Shown here one piece after another: positions 30,477 to 41,342 of a DNA stretch of 64,000 nucleotides (position 1 is its first letter; each line of letters opens with the position of its first letter). Made by a program: the position numbers and the translations under genes. A model generated the notes under the pieces. It did no database searches, was not told the DNA's origin, and worked only from the letters and a program-made list of their open reading frames with translations. The stretch lies in assembly GCA_030581615.1 (NCBI GenBank), contig JAKTTT010000060.1, positions 1-64,000 on the forward strand. The letters run 5' to 3'. This DNA comes from Alloascoidea africana (Eukaryota > Ascomycota > Alloascoideomycetes > Alloascoideales > Alloascoideaceae).

Positions 30477-32103
30477 TCCACCTTATGAGAAGTGTAGACG
30501 CTTATGAATTACATAACAAAGAAAGCTAGCATAGTTCACGTTACATTTGATTGTTTGGCATTCGTGGCGCTTAGAGAGAAATGTCGTTCTCTTTTTGGGC
30601 GATATTTACAAACCTAAGTGAATACAATTTTTGTTTTTGATCAAGATAATCACCATTACTTCATTTCTATGGTCACACATGTGCTTTTGATTGGTTTTTT
30701 TGAATTTAGTTTCGAATATAAGTGGAATCATTAGGTATTGTGTGATGACTGAAGATTTTTTTGAGCATAGACTGGGCTTTGTCGCTAGCCAAACTACTTC
30801 ATGTAAAATCTAAATCTTCATTCCTAATGCTCAGCAATACAATACCTGCATCAAGTAATCCTCATGAGAATAGCCGCTATTTGCGAAAAAACCGTGTTTG
30901 ATCTTCGGCAACGGTTGACTACAGTTTTAGAGTCTAGTTTATATTGCTAGCGATAACTAATAGAATAAAACATATATCCAAAACCGAGTTTATTCTCCTT
31001 AAATTGAACATGGTACAAGCATCAATTAAGGGTAACAGCTCGTTGCTCATGAGCAATTGACGGGCTTTAAGTGTTGGTATGAGCAATCTCGGGCAGTAGC
31101 AAGCAGTGAAAAGTAAAGTAACAATAGCTGAAATCTACCATAAAAGAGAAATGAAGATAAACCCGGTGTATCTCTATCAGCTGTGTCAAGAATCGCAAGG
31201 AACATAACTTTTGGGATTGAAGCAAAGGAGGGTAGGCTTTACTAGAGAGCTCAACCATGGAACTAGACTTGTAATTTCTAAGAGAGCGAAAAACATCAAA
31301 CAAGCATAAAACTTTCTGGGTAGTTTAACTAATAAGCAAACATCTACAGATAAAAATAGGAGTCGATTTAAGCGCTGAGAGTTGAAGACTGCCAAGCTGA
31401 AAAGATTCGCGTTGAAACCAGTCCATCGGATTGCCAGGTTAGCCCTCACCCAACGCCATAATCGAACCCTGAACAACTGAGATCCTACATCATAAAATGA
31501 TGGATGTAGCAAACAAAATACTAGTACAAGAAACTATGATAAGGCTCTGTGATGGTATGGTGCTCCGTTCTGGAAAGGTTTTGAGTTTCGCAATAAGACT
31601 AAAAACATACCTACATTTACACACAATATATAAAGCACAATCTTTTGAAATCATCAGTGCAACAAGAAAAATTAGGAGGCTTGTTTGGTTCTCTCTATCT
31701 TCCCATTGAGCATCTTGGGTAACAGCTACAACTAATAGTCCAGAATTTGGAAGCAAGATTAAAACCCGGAAAGACCAACTTCGCTTCCAAAGCTTGATGT
31801 AAGCTATGCCAAAGAGTGCTTTAGAAGCGAATAAAAGTATGGTAATAAAAATGAATCAGTGGAGGCAATTCAGTCTTGAAAGCTACAGCATACATGACAG
31901 TTCTTGAAGTAATGTTCCCAGTAAAGTTGATTAATGTAAAAAACAACCCCAGCCTATGTATTATGTGTGTGAGATAAAGGCACAAAAAAGAAAAAAAGTG
32001 GTGCTCGGAAAAGTTATGAAAATGTGTATCAGTCTATATATGCTGTCGCAACGCAATAGTCGTGGTTAATATAACATTAGTATTAGAATCATGATGACAG
32101 AAG
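30477..32103. other. Intergenic between convergent GTB1 and ABC transporter gene
   Basis: 1.6 kb with no supported gene. Two overlapping minus-strand frames (31756-31490 and 31512-31186) begin only at TTG codons and show no family features, so they are not annotated. Confidence 0.6.
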
Positions 32104-35100
32104 TTAATTCTTTTTGGACTTGAACAGCTTCTTAATGCTAAAGCTCTTGGGCACCCGGAAGCACCAGTACAGAAACATCATTGCGAAAATGTTGAAGATG
32201 ATATAGACCCAGAAGAAGCCAAAGTTTCTCCACCTCTGGTTGAAATTGATGCCCACTGTCCGCAGGTAGTCATCGCCAACGGAGTATTTGCAGTAGGCAC
32301 AATTCGAGGTGTCATTGGGGTTCACCAGATAGCCGCTGTTTGCCTGAATGAACGAATCAGTGTACTCTGCACATGTCTGACCAGAAGGTGGGTTGAAGAG
32401 CGACAATTCCTTATCCTCGCACTCAATCTCAAAGTTGTGCAATACTGTCCCGACAAGCGCCTGGATAAAGTAAGTGAAAGGTGAAACCTTGTACATAAAA
32501 GTCCAAAATTGTGGCATCAGGTTATAGAGCTGGAAAACACCACAGAAGGAAATGGTAAAGTTGAGAAGCAGAGCGCCAATGACGGCGGCCGACGGGAGAT
32601 CGGGTGCCATGTACAAAACCATGAGACCAAAAGTTGTGTAGTATAGAACGAACATGATGGCATAAGAAAGGAAGTAGTAACCTGCGATGGTGGCACTTGT
32701 ATCAATTCGCAACGGGAAGAAGAAACAGAGATATGAGATAGCTGTACCCACAAAGTTGAACGGGATTTCTGCAATAATCTGGGACAAAATCATGATAGAC
32801 CAGTGGAAGGTATTGCTTGCACTCTCTCGGACTTCATACAACTCTCTGGCTGCAATCGCACGTTCCTGGATCTGATTCATCAGAGGAGCAGAGATGATAA
32901 GGGACATGATCACGGCAAACGACACGTTCGCGTTACCAGCAAGGGTGTTGTTAGTGTCGTAGAAGGTGAAGCCGAGGAAAAAGCCTCCAACGACCAAAAG
33001 GGCAAACTTGGAGGAGATATACACGGGGTCCCTCCACATTTGTGTCAAAGCTCTCTTGGAAACAATCAAAAGTTGGTAAAACCAGGTGGTTGCAAACTGT
33101 TTTGTCAAAGATGGATCAACATTGGCTGAAGAACTATCTGCGGCAACTCTGGAAGAAGATTCCGCTTGGATCTGTTGCACTTCTCTTGTCACTGCTGCAA
33201 ACTCGGGGGAATTGTTCCAAATGTCGCTCCAGTCCTCTGCTGTCGATGCCGTTGCGCCAGCACCGATACAGTTGAGAATATATTCCGCTGGATTCTCTAA
33301 ATCATCACATTTCGGGGCTCCGTTTCTTTCAAAATAGTCTATCAAGACTCTGGAGTGTTCGCCAATGTCACCAAAGTAAACGGTTTTGCCTCCCTTTTTC
33401 AATAGTAATAGCCTATCAAACTGCTCAAAAAGTGTAGCCGAAGGTTGGTGAATTGTGCAGAGAATTGCTTGTCCAGCTTTTGCCAACTCTTTCAAAAATT
33501 GAACAATGGCCCAGGCGCTCTGGGAATCAAGACCGGAAGTGGGTTCATCTAAAAACAAAAGCAGAGAAGGCTTTGCAACAAGTTCAACACCAATGGACAA
33601 TTTCTTTCGCTGTTCAACGTTGAGTCCGACACCGGCCTGACCAACAATTGCCTCTGCGTAAGTGCTCATTCCCAACAAGTTAATAATCTTCTCAACGTAG
33701 TCCAATTTCTCTGCAAGAGGAACATGTGCTGGCTGTCTAAGTTTTGCAGAGAACTGCAAAGACTCGCGGACCGTAAGTTCGGCAATGTGTAAATCTTGTT
33801 GTTGGACATAACCAGTACGGCGCTCGAAAGATGCATCGATGGGGAGACCATTAACGAGCATATCGCCAGTAATAACACCAAAGTGGATACGTTGGGATAG
33901 AACATTTAGCAGAGTTGTCTTACCAGCACCGGATTCGCCCATTAAAGCGGTAAGAGTTCCTGGTTTGACATAACCCTGGATGTTATCCAACAACTGTCGA
34001 GTGCCCCCATCCAAGGGAATCACATAGTCCACATTTTGCCACGAAAAAATGTCTTTGCCCTGTAAGCCTGCGCTTGCAATTGCATTTTTCAGTTCCTCTC
34101 CACTAGCGACTTTGCCCTCTGTTGAAAACTCACCACCGGCACCATTTTCGATGTCCTTTTTCCCATGCTTGTCCTGTCTTAACTCCTCAGGTAAATACCC
34201 ACGTTTGAAGATAAGTTTGTCACCTCCTCCAGCAACAGGTCTAACAAACTCGGTTGCAACGACGGAAACACCTATAAAAAAGAACCAAAATGCAAGTGTG
34301 ATGCCAAAGTTCCTCCACAAGTGGCTATACTCGTATGTGTACTGCAGAGAGAGGTACCTATCTCCTCCGACAACAGTACCTTCAGCGCCAACGTAAGCAC
34401 ATACCTGATTGTCAGTGGAGACGCCCTCGTACCCTGGTCCTGATGGTACCAGGGATCCTCCGCATTCCATTTGCCGACCGTGGAACTCGTTTGCCATAAG
34501 ATTTTCAAAAAGATAGTACAACGGGTTTAAGTAAGAAATCCATTTGAACCAGGGGTGCATGTCGGGTCTTTGAAGAACGTAGCCGGTGTAGATATTTGCA
34601 CCCAGGACAACAATTCCTGCAATTGAGTTTGCGGAAGAAACAGTACGAGACAATGCAGAGATCATCTTAAAGTAGGCGGTCATGGTGAAAGAGGACAATG
34701 AGACGAAGAGGAGGAAGAGGAAGAAAACACCAGCGCCAAGCTTCAAGTTTGTCATAAAGTAGATGATGATTGAGAAACAGACAATAGATACCATACGCAG
34801 CGGGATATCACAGAGGAAAGAAGACAGTTGTTCGGCAGCAGGATGGTAAAATATGTAGGATTTTTGTTTCAAAAGAATGGGACGCTGTTCAAAATCATTA
34901 GAAACCTGAGCCAATGCAGAAATACAAAAGTAGATGAGTGAAAAGTTGAGAACACCACCTCTTGAGTAAGCACCGAGACTGGTGTCCGATATGTCGTAAA
35001 ACAGAGAGCCAATAATCAGTGACTGAATGATTGAAGCGACTGTGTCAGTGATGACATAGGCACGATCATTTATAATCCGTTGGAACCCGCGCTTGATACA

Positions 35101-36705
35101 TAATTGAAGCTGGGCTGGGAAAGTCAAGTTGTACTTTGAGTTTTTGCGTTGACCCTTCATTTTTTCCTGGTTGGTTGACAACTTGAACTTTTCATAAGTC
35201 TCTTGGGCGTTGCACTCCTGTTGGTACTCGTTGATTTCCTTCTGGAGTGCTTGGTAATCGGCACTGCTTTTCCAGTACTCAGCAAACTCGTCTGCCGTTT
35301 TGGGGACTCTGTTTTCATAGCCGGGCCTTACGAATCTCCCGTTAGGATCCGTTACGGCGGTTAAGAACTCGGCAGTGGACTGTCTTGGAAGGCACTGGTA
35401 ACCCATCTCTTCAAAATACTGCTTTGCCCTTGTGATGGGGCCAAAGTAGACCTGTCTTCCGAGGTAGAGAACAGTGACTTTGTCAAAAGTTTCGTAAATG
35501 TTCTCACCAGCCTGGTAGATGGCCACAATCGCTACATTGTTGAGCAAGTTGGTAGAGGTACGAATGGCACGGGCGTATTCGAGAGCCGTACTGGCGTCAA
35601 GGCCTCTGGTAGCATTGTCCCAGCAGTAGATAGAAGCGCGGGCGGCTAAAGCTTCGGCAATCGAAACACGTTTTCTCTCTCCTCCAGAAACACCGCGGAC
35701 AAAGTCGTTTCCGACCTTTGTTTTGTACGTATGCCGAAGACCGAAAACAGTAGCAAGAATGTCTCTCTGGGAGGCAATAAACTCCGCGCGAGAAACATTG
35801 TCGTAACGAACATTGGGGGTTCTACATGCGATAGCAAAAGACAGCGTCTCATCGACTGTCAAATGAGGGAAATGGACGTCCACTATACATGCGCAAAGTT
35901 TTGTTAGCATGTCGGATGCCTTTCATATCAACAACCTTAAAAAAAAAATTGAAAACTTACGCTCTGGGTTGTAAATAACGTCGCCTTTAAACTCGCGAAG
36001 CATTTCCTCTTGGTTCAATCCGTCGTAGGAAATGGCCCCCTCGACTTTCTCCAATTGGTCAATCTCGCCCGCTAAACTTTTCAACATTGTGGAGCAGCCT
36101 GCACCTGGTCTGCCCAAGACCAAAAGCATCTCACCCTGCTTCAGCACGCCATCAACATCTCTAATGAGCTTTCTCACAGACTTGTTTCTGATCTGTTTGG
36201 CATTTTGGTACCAGGAAGCTGGGTTCAAATTTCTAAAAAAGTCGGCGACAGTGGGGGCAAAAGACGTGGAGGCATCGATACCCCAACTGGTAAGTCCGTT
36301 CCAGGACAGACCAGAAGACCTTGTATGGATTCCATCTCGCTCGGACTTGTTAACTATGGCGCGAAGGATGTAGTTAAAATCAAAATCTTCGGGATCAATA
36401 ACTATTGGCTGGTCTCTGGTGGTGTGAGTGGAAAGGGTTCTTGCCAGCTTTTCTAGCTTTTGTAACGCATCTCCGTCGGGCTTTGTTACGATCCGTACCA
36501 ACTCGTCGCCATCTCTGTCGAACTCAAGGTTGTCATTAGCGCGTGATGTTATATGGGATAAAGAGTGGATAGAGTTGTTTGTTTGAAGTCTATGCAAAGC
36601 AGCTCCACCGTCTTTCTCTGGATTGTAGGTTTCGGGACTGGAATTGTCATCGCTTTCCTCCGAGCCTGAGCGGAAATGTGAGCGAAGATTATTACTGGAG
36701 CTCAT
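32104..36705 (-). CDS. PDR-type ABC multidrug transporter of the Snq2/Pdr12 subgroup, two exons
   Basis: Exons 36705-35961 and 35882-32104 flank a 78-bp intron (GTAAGT, GCTAAC branch, TATAG) and give 1507 residues, the usual PDR length. The order is NBD1-TMD1-NBD2-TMD2. NBD1 has GRPGAGCST and RGVSGGERKRVSIAEALAA, followed by YCWDNATRGLDASTALEYA, wording typical of Snq2/Pdr12 rather than Pdr5. NBD2 has GESGAGKTTLLNVLSQR and FLDEPTSGLDSQSAW. Such plasma-membrane pumps export xenobiotics or weak acids. The intron falls between VIYNPE and LDVHFPHLTV. ATG 36705 was preferred over 36882 because a TATA stretch at 36804-36816 lies between them. Confidence 0.95.
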
Positions 36706-38020
36706 GCCGATGGGGGGGTATTTAGCAATTCGACAAAGAGACAAGTGAACAGGAGGCGAAGAAAAGGTCTGAGATATGGGAAGACTAACCAGAGGAAGAT
36801 GGACATATATATATACTCGCACGGCGGAACCCGTCGTCTGGCCCGAAACGGAAAGCGCCCAAAAAGCTTTTTTCGGAGGCATTTTTCAGGTTCGAAGGGC
36901 AGGGCATTTCCACCAATCGGAGGAGGCGCAGGGCGCGCACACCCGAGAGCAGAAGGGGCGGACTTTGGCAGGTGGGCGGACCCTTTTTTCATTCGCTTTG
37001 GTCGCTTCGTTCGCTTCGCAGAGCCCAAACTCTGTTGGCCTTGCCCTCGGTCTTTGCGTCTGGGCTGAGCAAAAAGCTTTAAGCATAAACGGAGAAGGTT
37101 GGCTCTCTGCAGTCAATATCAGCAATATGGATTGTTGATGTAAAACTCTTGACACTCTTCAACATCGCCAACGTCGCCTCTTCTCCTCAACCTTGCCGGT
37201 CGGATTCTGAAGCGAGAAAGAGCCCAGAGAGCTGGTGCGCTTGTGGTTCCAAATGCACTGGTGCCTAGCCTATTTTCTATTTTCGCCCGATATTTCCTTC
37301 CGAACGGAAACTCAGGAAACTCGGGCTAGCTTGCCCCAAAAAGCATGTGGAACTAACCCTAATCGGGCCGGGAAGAGGAATGCTAGTGCCATCTCCAGCA
37401 CCCTTAATCTGCCCGTTATCAGGCTCAATATATGGTGCTCACCGTGCAGAGTCAATTGGACCGTCTTCTCAACGCAGAATCGGCGAGCTCTTTAGCGTGC
37501 GAGGTGCGTCTAGCGCTCTTAGCCCTCGCTTAGAACCGCTGTTAGCTGGCGGTGGCTTCAAAGGACTAGCACTGTCATCATCACCCACCAGTGCTTCATT
37601 CCCGCAATAACCACCAATTAGCGTACTTTTGAATCCAGGCAACGGAAACCACAACGCAAAAGCACATTATAATTGCACCTGCTCCGTGATGTGAACCCTT
37701 TTCGTTTCATGGATAATTGCATCGGCGGTGCCGGATCAAAATTAAATCCAAAACGCCACAAGGCTCATTGTTGGCTGACAAACCCGGAGATATCTGGCCT
37801 TATCCGCGATATGTCCTCCAAGCTGGCGTGTTCGTATTCGTATTCGTACCTGGACTTTTTCAGCCCTTTCGTCCCGTGAATCTTGGCCCTGGGGGTCGGG
37901 ACCCAGATGTACTTAGCAGAAGCATTTTGCGCGTAACACGTGGCACAGGGCTCGCCTGGGGTCTTTGATCGCACGCACCACCTCATACTCACCTTCTTCG
38001 TGGGTTCTCTTGAGAACAGA
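36706..38020. other. Divergent intergenic region, ABC transporter and VPS23 promoters
   Basis: 1.3 kb. A TATA stretch (ATATATATATA) at 36804-36816 serves the ABC transporter. The interval 36890-37080 is GC-rich. A CCGAACGG site (everted CGG triplets) near 37298 could bind a zinc-cluster regulator of the type that controls PDR pumps, but no canonical PDRE (TCCGCGGA) was seen. TATTCG repeats lie at about 37829-37846. Frames here show no domains. Confidence 0.5.
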
Positions 38021-39612
38021 ATGTCAGAGTCCCAAATCCCACAGGCCGTGCTGAATTGGCTGTATGGTGTGGTTGCGTCGGTATGTCTGTTGCCACCAAG
38101 AATTATTAGCCTCCCTTTGGAGCCTGTACAAGACTGACATTTCACTCTACCACTGATTGAAGTATAGACACCCTAATACCATTTACAATCACACTGTTCA
38201 GGCCTTACAAAGTGTGTCTTCTATAAGACCGCGCACAAGCGTGTACAGTGAGTTACGGAATACGGATTTTTGAACTTCAGGGGTCAGATGTACTAAGACC
38301 GAATCCAACCAAGCCAATGAGCAGGGTCATGCTCAACTTCTCTTGAAGCTCTACGGGACTATTCCTACCCATATGAACGGTCACACCTATCACATCCCAA
38401 TTGAGATTTGGATACCGAAAGAGTATCCCGATTTCCCCCCGTATGGATTTGTTGTCCCCACAAAACAGATGATGATATGCCCAGGAAACTATGTCGATCC
38501 GAATGGCAAATTCTACCATCCCTATCTCTCATATTGGAACCCCAATGCAAACCCAGATGGACAGGTAAGTCAATCTTCTTTATGCTTTGTATGCAATGTC
38601 TTCACCAGGCCCTAACATGACCGATGTGTAGCAATCGAACCTGGTTTCGTTAATTCATCAATTGATAGAAGCCTTCAGCAAAGAATCGCCAGTGGTCGCA
38701 AAACCGGAATTTCCAGCTTCACCTCCACGACCGCCAAAAGTGTCTGATAATGGAATCCCCACAACTCATGATAGTAGTTTACCCATAAGCCCACCTCCAA
38801 GACCACCATTACCTCCCGAGTTGCAGCAAAGAAAAACAAACGCTGTGCCGTCAGCTTTAACAACATCCAACTCTCACACAGATTACCAAGGTCCTCGTCC
38901 TCCACCACAGATTCCCCCAAATCGTCCTATTGTTGGTCCTCCCGGACCAATACGAGCACCCGTACCTGTGCAACCGTATTCGCCTTCACCGCCCGCTGTT
39001 CAAACGCTAGATATACTAGATAATGATGAGCAAGCGGAGACTGCACCGCCAATTCCACCAAACCCTGAAAAGATGCAACTACTGGAGACGATATCTCAAG
39101 GCCTGAAATCTGCAAATGCTCAGGTCGAATCCGAACTAGTAGCAAACGATAAATCAATAGGGGCTGTTGAGAATGCAATTTTCCAAATTTCCGAAGTTGT
39201 GGAACGGGAACGTGCTCATCTCGAATCGGTTTCTCGGCGTTGTGATCAAAATACAGCAATCCTGACAGATCGCATCTCACAAGCCCGAGTCACGATACTG
39301 GAGGCAAACAGCAAGCCCGAGCCCGATCTTTCCCAAATTCTGGTGGCTGAAACCGCTGTTTACAACCAGCTTTACGACGTTGTCGCTGAGGACAAAGCCA
39401 TTGACGATACTCTATATGCCTTGGGGAAGGCTTTTGAGAACGGTTACATGGATCTAGATATGTTTATGAGGGTATGTCACATAGGCTTTCTTTTCAGCGG
39501 TTTAATCACTAACATCGCATAATGCACATAGAAATCGCGAAGTTTGGCTAGAGAACAGTTCATGAAAAGAGCTTTAACAATCAAGATCGCAAGCCTGACC
39601 GGTCTGGCCTAG
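38021..39612 (+). CDS. VPS23: ESCRT-I subunit Vps23/TSG101, five exons
   Basis: Exons 38021-38080, 38163-38247, 38314-38564, 38632-39471 and 39532-39612 give 438 residues. Every junction has GT-AG ends and restores frame. Introns are 82, 66, 67 and 60 bp, with CTAAC/TACTAAG-like branch sites in the last three. Exons 1-4 make a UEV domain (YRHPNTIYNHTVQAL, GTIPTHMNGHTYHIPIEIW, PNGKFYHPYLSYW). A Pro-rich linker (about 150-270) and a coiled coil follow. The steadiness box (SRSLAREQFMKRALTIKIAS) spans the last junction. Vps23 binds ubiquitinated cargo and starts multivesicular-body sorting. S. cerevisiae calls it STP22. Confidence 0.95.
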
Positions 39613-39757
39613 TAGTTCTAATTATCACATTGTTTCTCTTTTCATATGCGTAGAAAGTAAGATCCCAGTTTCGGGGGTGTCCTGTTGTGTGACACCTCGT
39701 CGTTGTCCAAGCCGGAGATGGTCTCAATCTCTATAACCCAAGGTGACAAATACAAAG

Positions 39758-40231
39758 ATGGCTGTTGACATTCCACCGTATGTAGCCTTGTGGCATGAGC
39801 TTTCCAATAAGGATACAAATGGGTAGACCGGAAAGCACAAAGCTCAAAGTGCAAGCAAAACTGCATAAGCTTGAATGGAGGAACCGAAGGAGAGACACCA
39901 TATCAGGATCAGGAAATCTAAACTAACACTTTCCATCGCCAGATCGGTTATTCGGAAGCTGGTCTATTTTACAGCCGCTATGATAATAGCGCCCCTGGTG
40001 GTTTTCTTTCTGATTCAGGCATTGGGTACGTTCTGACTTTTAGTCCATATCCCTGGACCAAACCGCAGTACTAACCATGGAATTTTGCAAAAAGGTGGTA
40101 ATGCTATAGTTTCCGGTGGAGCGGCCGCTTTCGTTGCAAATGTTGTTTTAATTGGATATATTGTTGTTGCCTTTACCGAGGATATAGGCTCTGAAGAGGA
40201 CGCAGCTTTAAAGGAAAAGAAAAGAGAGTGA
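39758..40231 (+). CDS. VMA21: V-ATPase assembly factor Vma21, three exons
   Basis: Exons 39758-39777 (only 20 nt), 39943-40025 and 40095-40231 join in frame to 79 residues. Intron 1 is 165 bp (GTATGT ... AACTAACAC ... CAG). Intron 2 is 69 bp (GTACGT ... TACTAAC ... AAAAG). The protein begins MAVDIPPSVIRKL. It has two membrane helices ([13 protein letters not shown] and [16 protein letters not shown]) separated by GGNAIVSGG. It ends KKRE, a KKxx-type ER retrieval signal. Vma21 chaperones V0-sector assembly of the vacuolar ATPase in the ER. Length and topology match S. cerevisiae Vma21 (77 residues). Its short exons make it easy to miss in ORF scans. Confidence 0.95.
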
Positions 40232-40637
40232 AAGCAGAGGATGAAGCACTGCACAAATGCGAATCTTGCTACATCTCGACTGTTATTTTGGAACCCAGTC
40301 TCGTCGTAATAACTGTGATGGTTCTTGGGACTGTGACCTGGTCCAGTAAATTTGGTAGTTGAAAAGTGAGTGCTACAGTAGTTACGATGTGAGCATTAAT
40401 AGTGTGGAAGAAAGAAAAACAGAGCATGATTTAAATTTTCTAATCAAACTTGTGAAACAGACCTTGGTAATTCTGATTTCCCTCTCGGCAGATGTAATAC
40501 ATAGCTGAAATCACACTTCTTATCCCTGCTCTCCTATTTACTGGCATGGTGAAATTTGATCTGTGATCGAAAGTGAATAGCCTAACAGCACCATACGAAT
40601 GCTTTTTTTCCGATTGAGCCGAAACACTTGAAATTAT
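40232..40637. other. Intergenic, convergent VMA21 and PEX22 3' flanks
   Basis: About 400 bp without a supported gene. Confidence 0.6.
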
Positions 40638-41342
40638 TTATTCACAGACAAAAGACATCAGTTTTTCTTCAGGATGCTCGTAATCCAGAGCTACAACAGC
40701 ACCCACATATCTTTGTACATCAGCAGGCACAACTCCTCCATCTAGAGCATCCTCATCGATCTTATCGCCTTCTTTGAGCATCAGATATTCCGGTGCAAAC
40801 ACAAGATCCGATGCAAGGTGTTTCAAAACGTGGCCCACTCCTGCTTTTGTGTCGCAGGGTATTACTTTATAGGCATTGCTTTCTGATATCCGCGCAATTC
40901 TTATGATTTCATTCGCGGAAACATCAGGCGTAAGTACCAGAACCGCTTTCTCTATGATTTGCAAGATTTCGCCAAAATCAATGTCAGAGTTGAGGAGCGC
41001 CTAGGCATTTTTCAGATGGTTTAGTACTTGCTTCATAAACAACATTTGTGCTCAAAAGATTACCTGCCAACGACTCCTGGCCCCACTCCAACTTACCTTT
41101 GAAACGACAATAGAAAGCGATTTTCTAAAATTCTTGTTAATCCGCCTTCTCCTTTGTTTTCCCTTTCCGTTGCCAGAAATGGGCGCGGTACTTGTGCCAA
41201 CCGCCCGATCAACCTCCTCTTCGCTTGACCCTGAGCCCGATACATAGCTGTAGGTCTTGTATGCCAGATAGCATGCTGATATGGCTACCAGAGATGTGAG
41301 TCCGAGTCGTGCTTTCTGTGATATCCTTCGTTGTGAAGACAT
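40638..41342 (-). CDS. PEX22: Peroxin-22-like membrane anchor of Pex4, two exons
   Basis: Exons 41342-41097 and 41000-40638 flank a 96-bp intron (GTAAGT, TACTAAAC, CCTAG) and give 202 residues. One N-terminal membrane helix (ARLGLTSLVAISACYLAY) is followed by a short, basic linker (KQRRRRINKNFRKS). A soluble alpha/beta domain begins LSIVVSK/ALLNSDIDFGEIL and contains AVLVLTPD and AGVGHVLKHLASDLVFAPEYL. This layout and the SLSIVVSK/GVGHVLKHL blocks fit Pex22, which holds the ubiquitin-conjugating enzyme Pex4 at the peroxisome for Pex5 recycling. Family sequence identity is low in general, so the call is firm in layout and moderate in detail. A second GTAATC donor 36 nt downstream would also keep frame. 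Confidence 0.75.

Noticed and set aside
31430-31490. GGGTTCGATTATG on the minus strand as a tRNA T-loop
   Set aside because: The flanking bases do not form a T-stem or cloverleaf.
31186-31756. Two overlapping minus-strand frames of 108 and 88 codons
   Set aside because: Both open only at TTG codons, overlap in different frames and show no family features.
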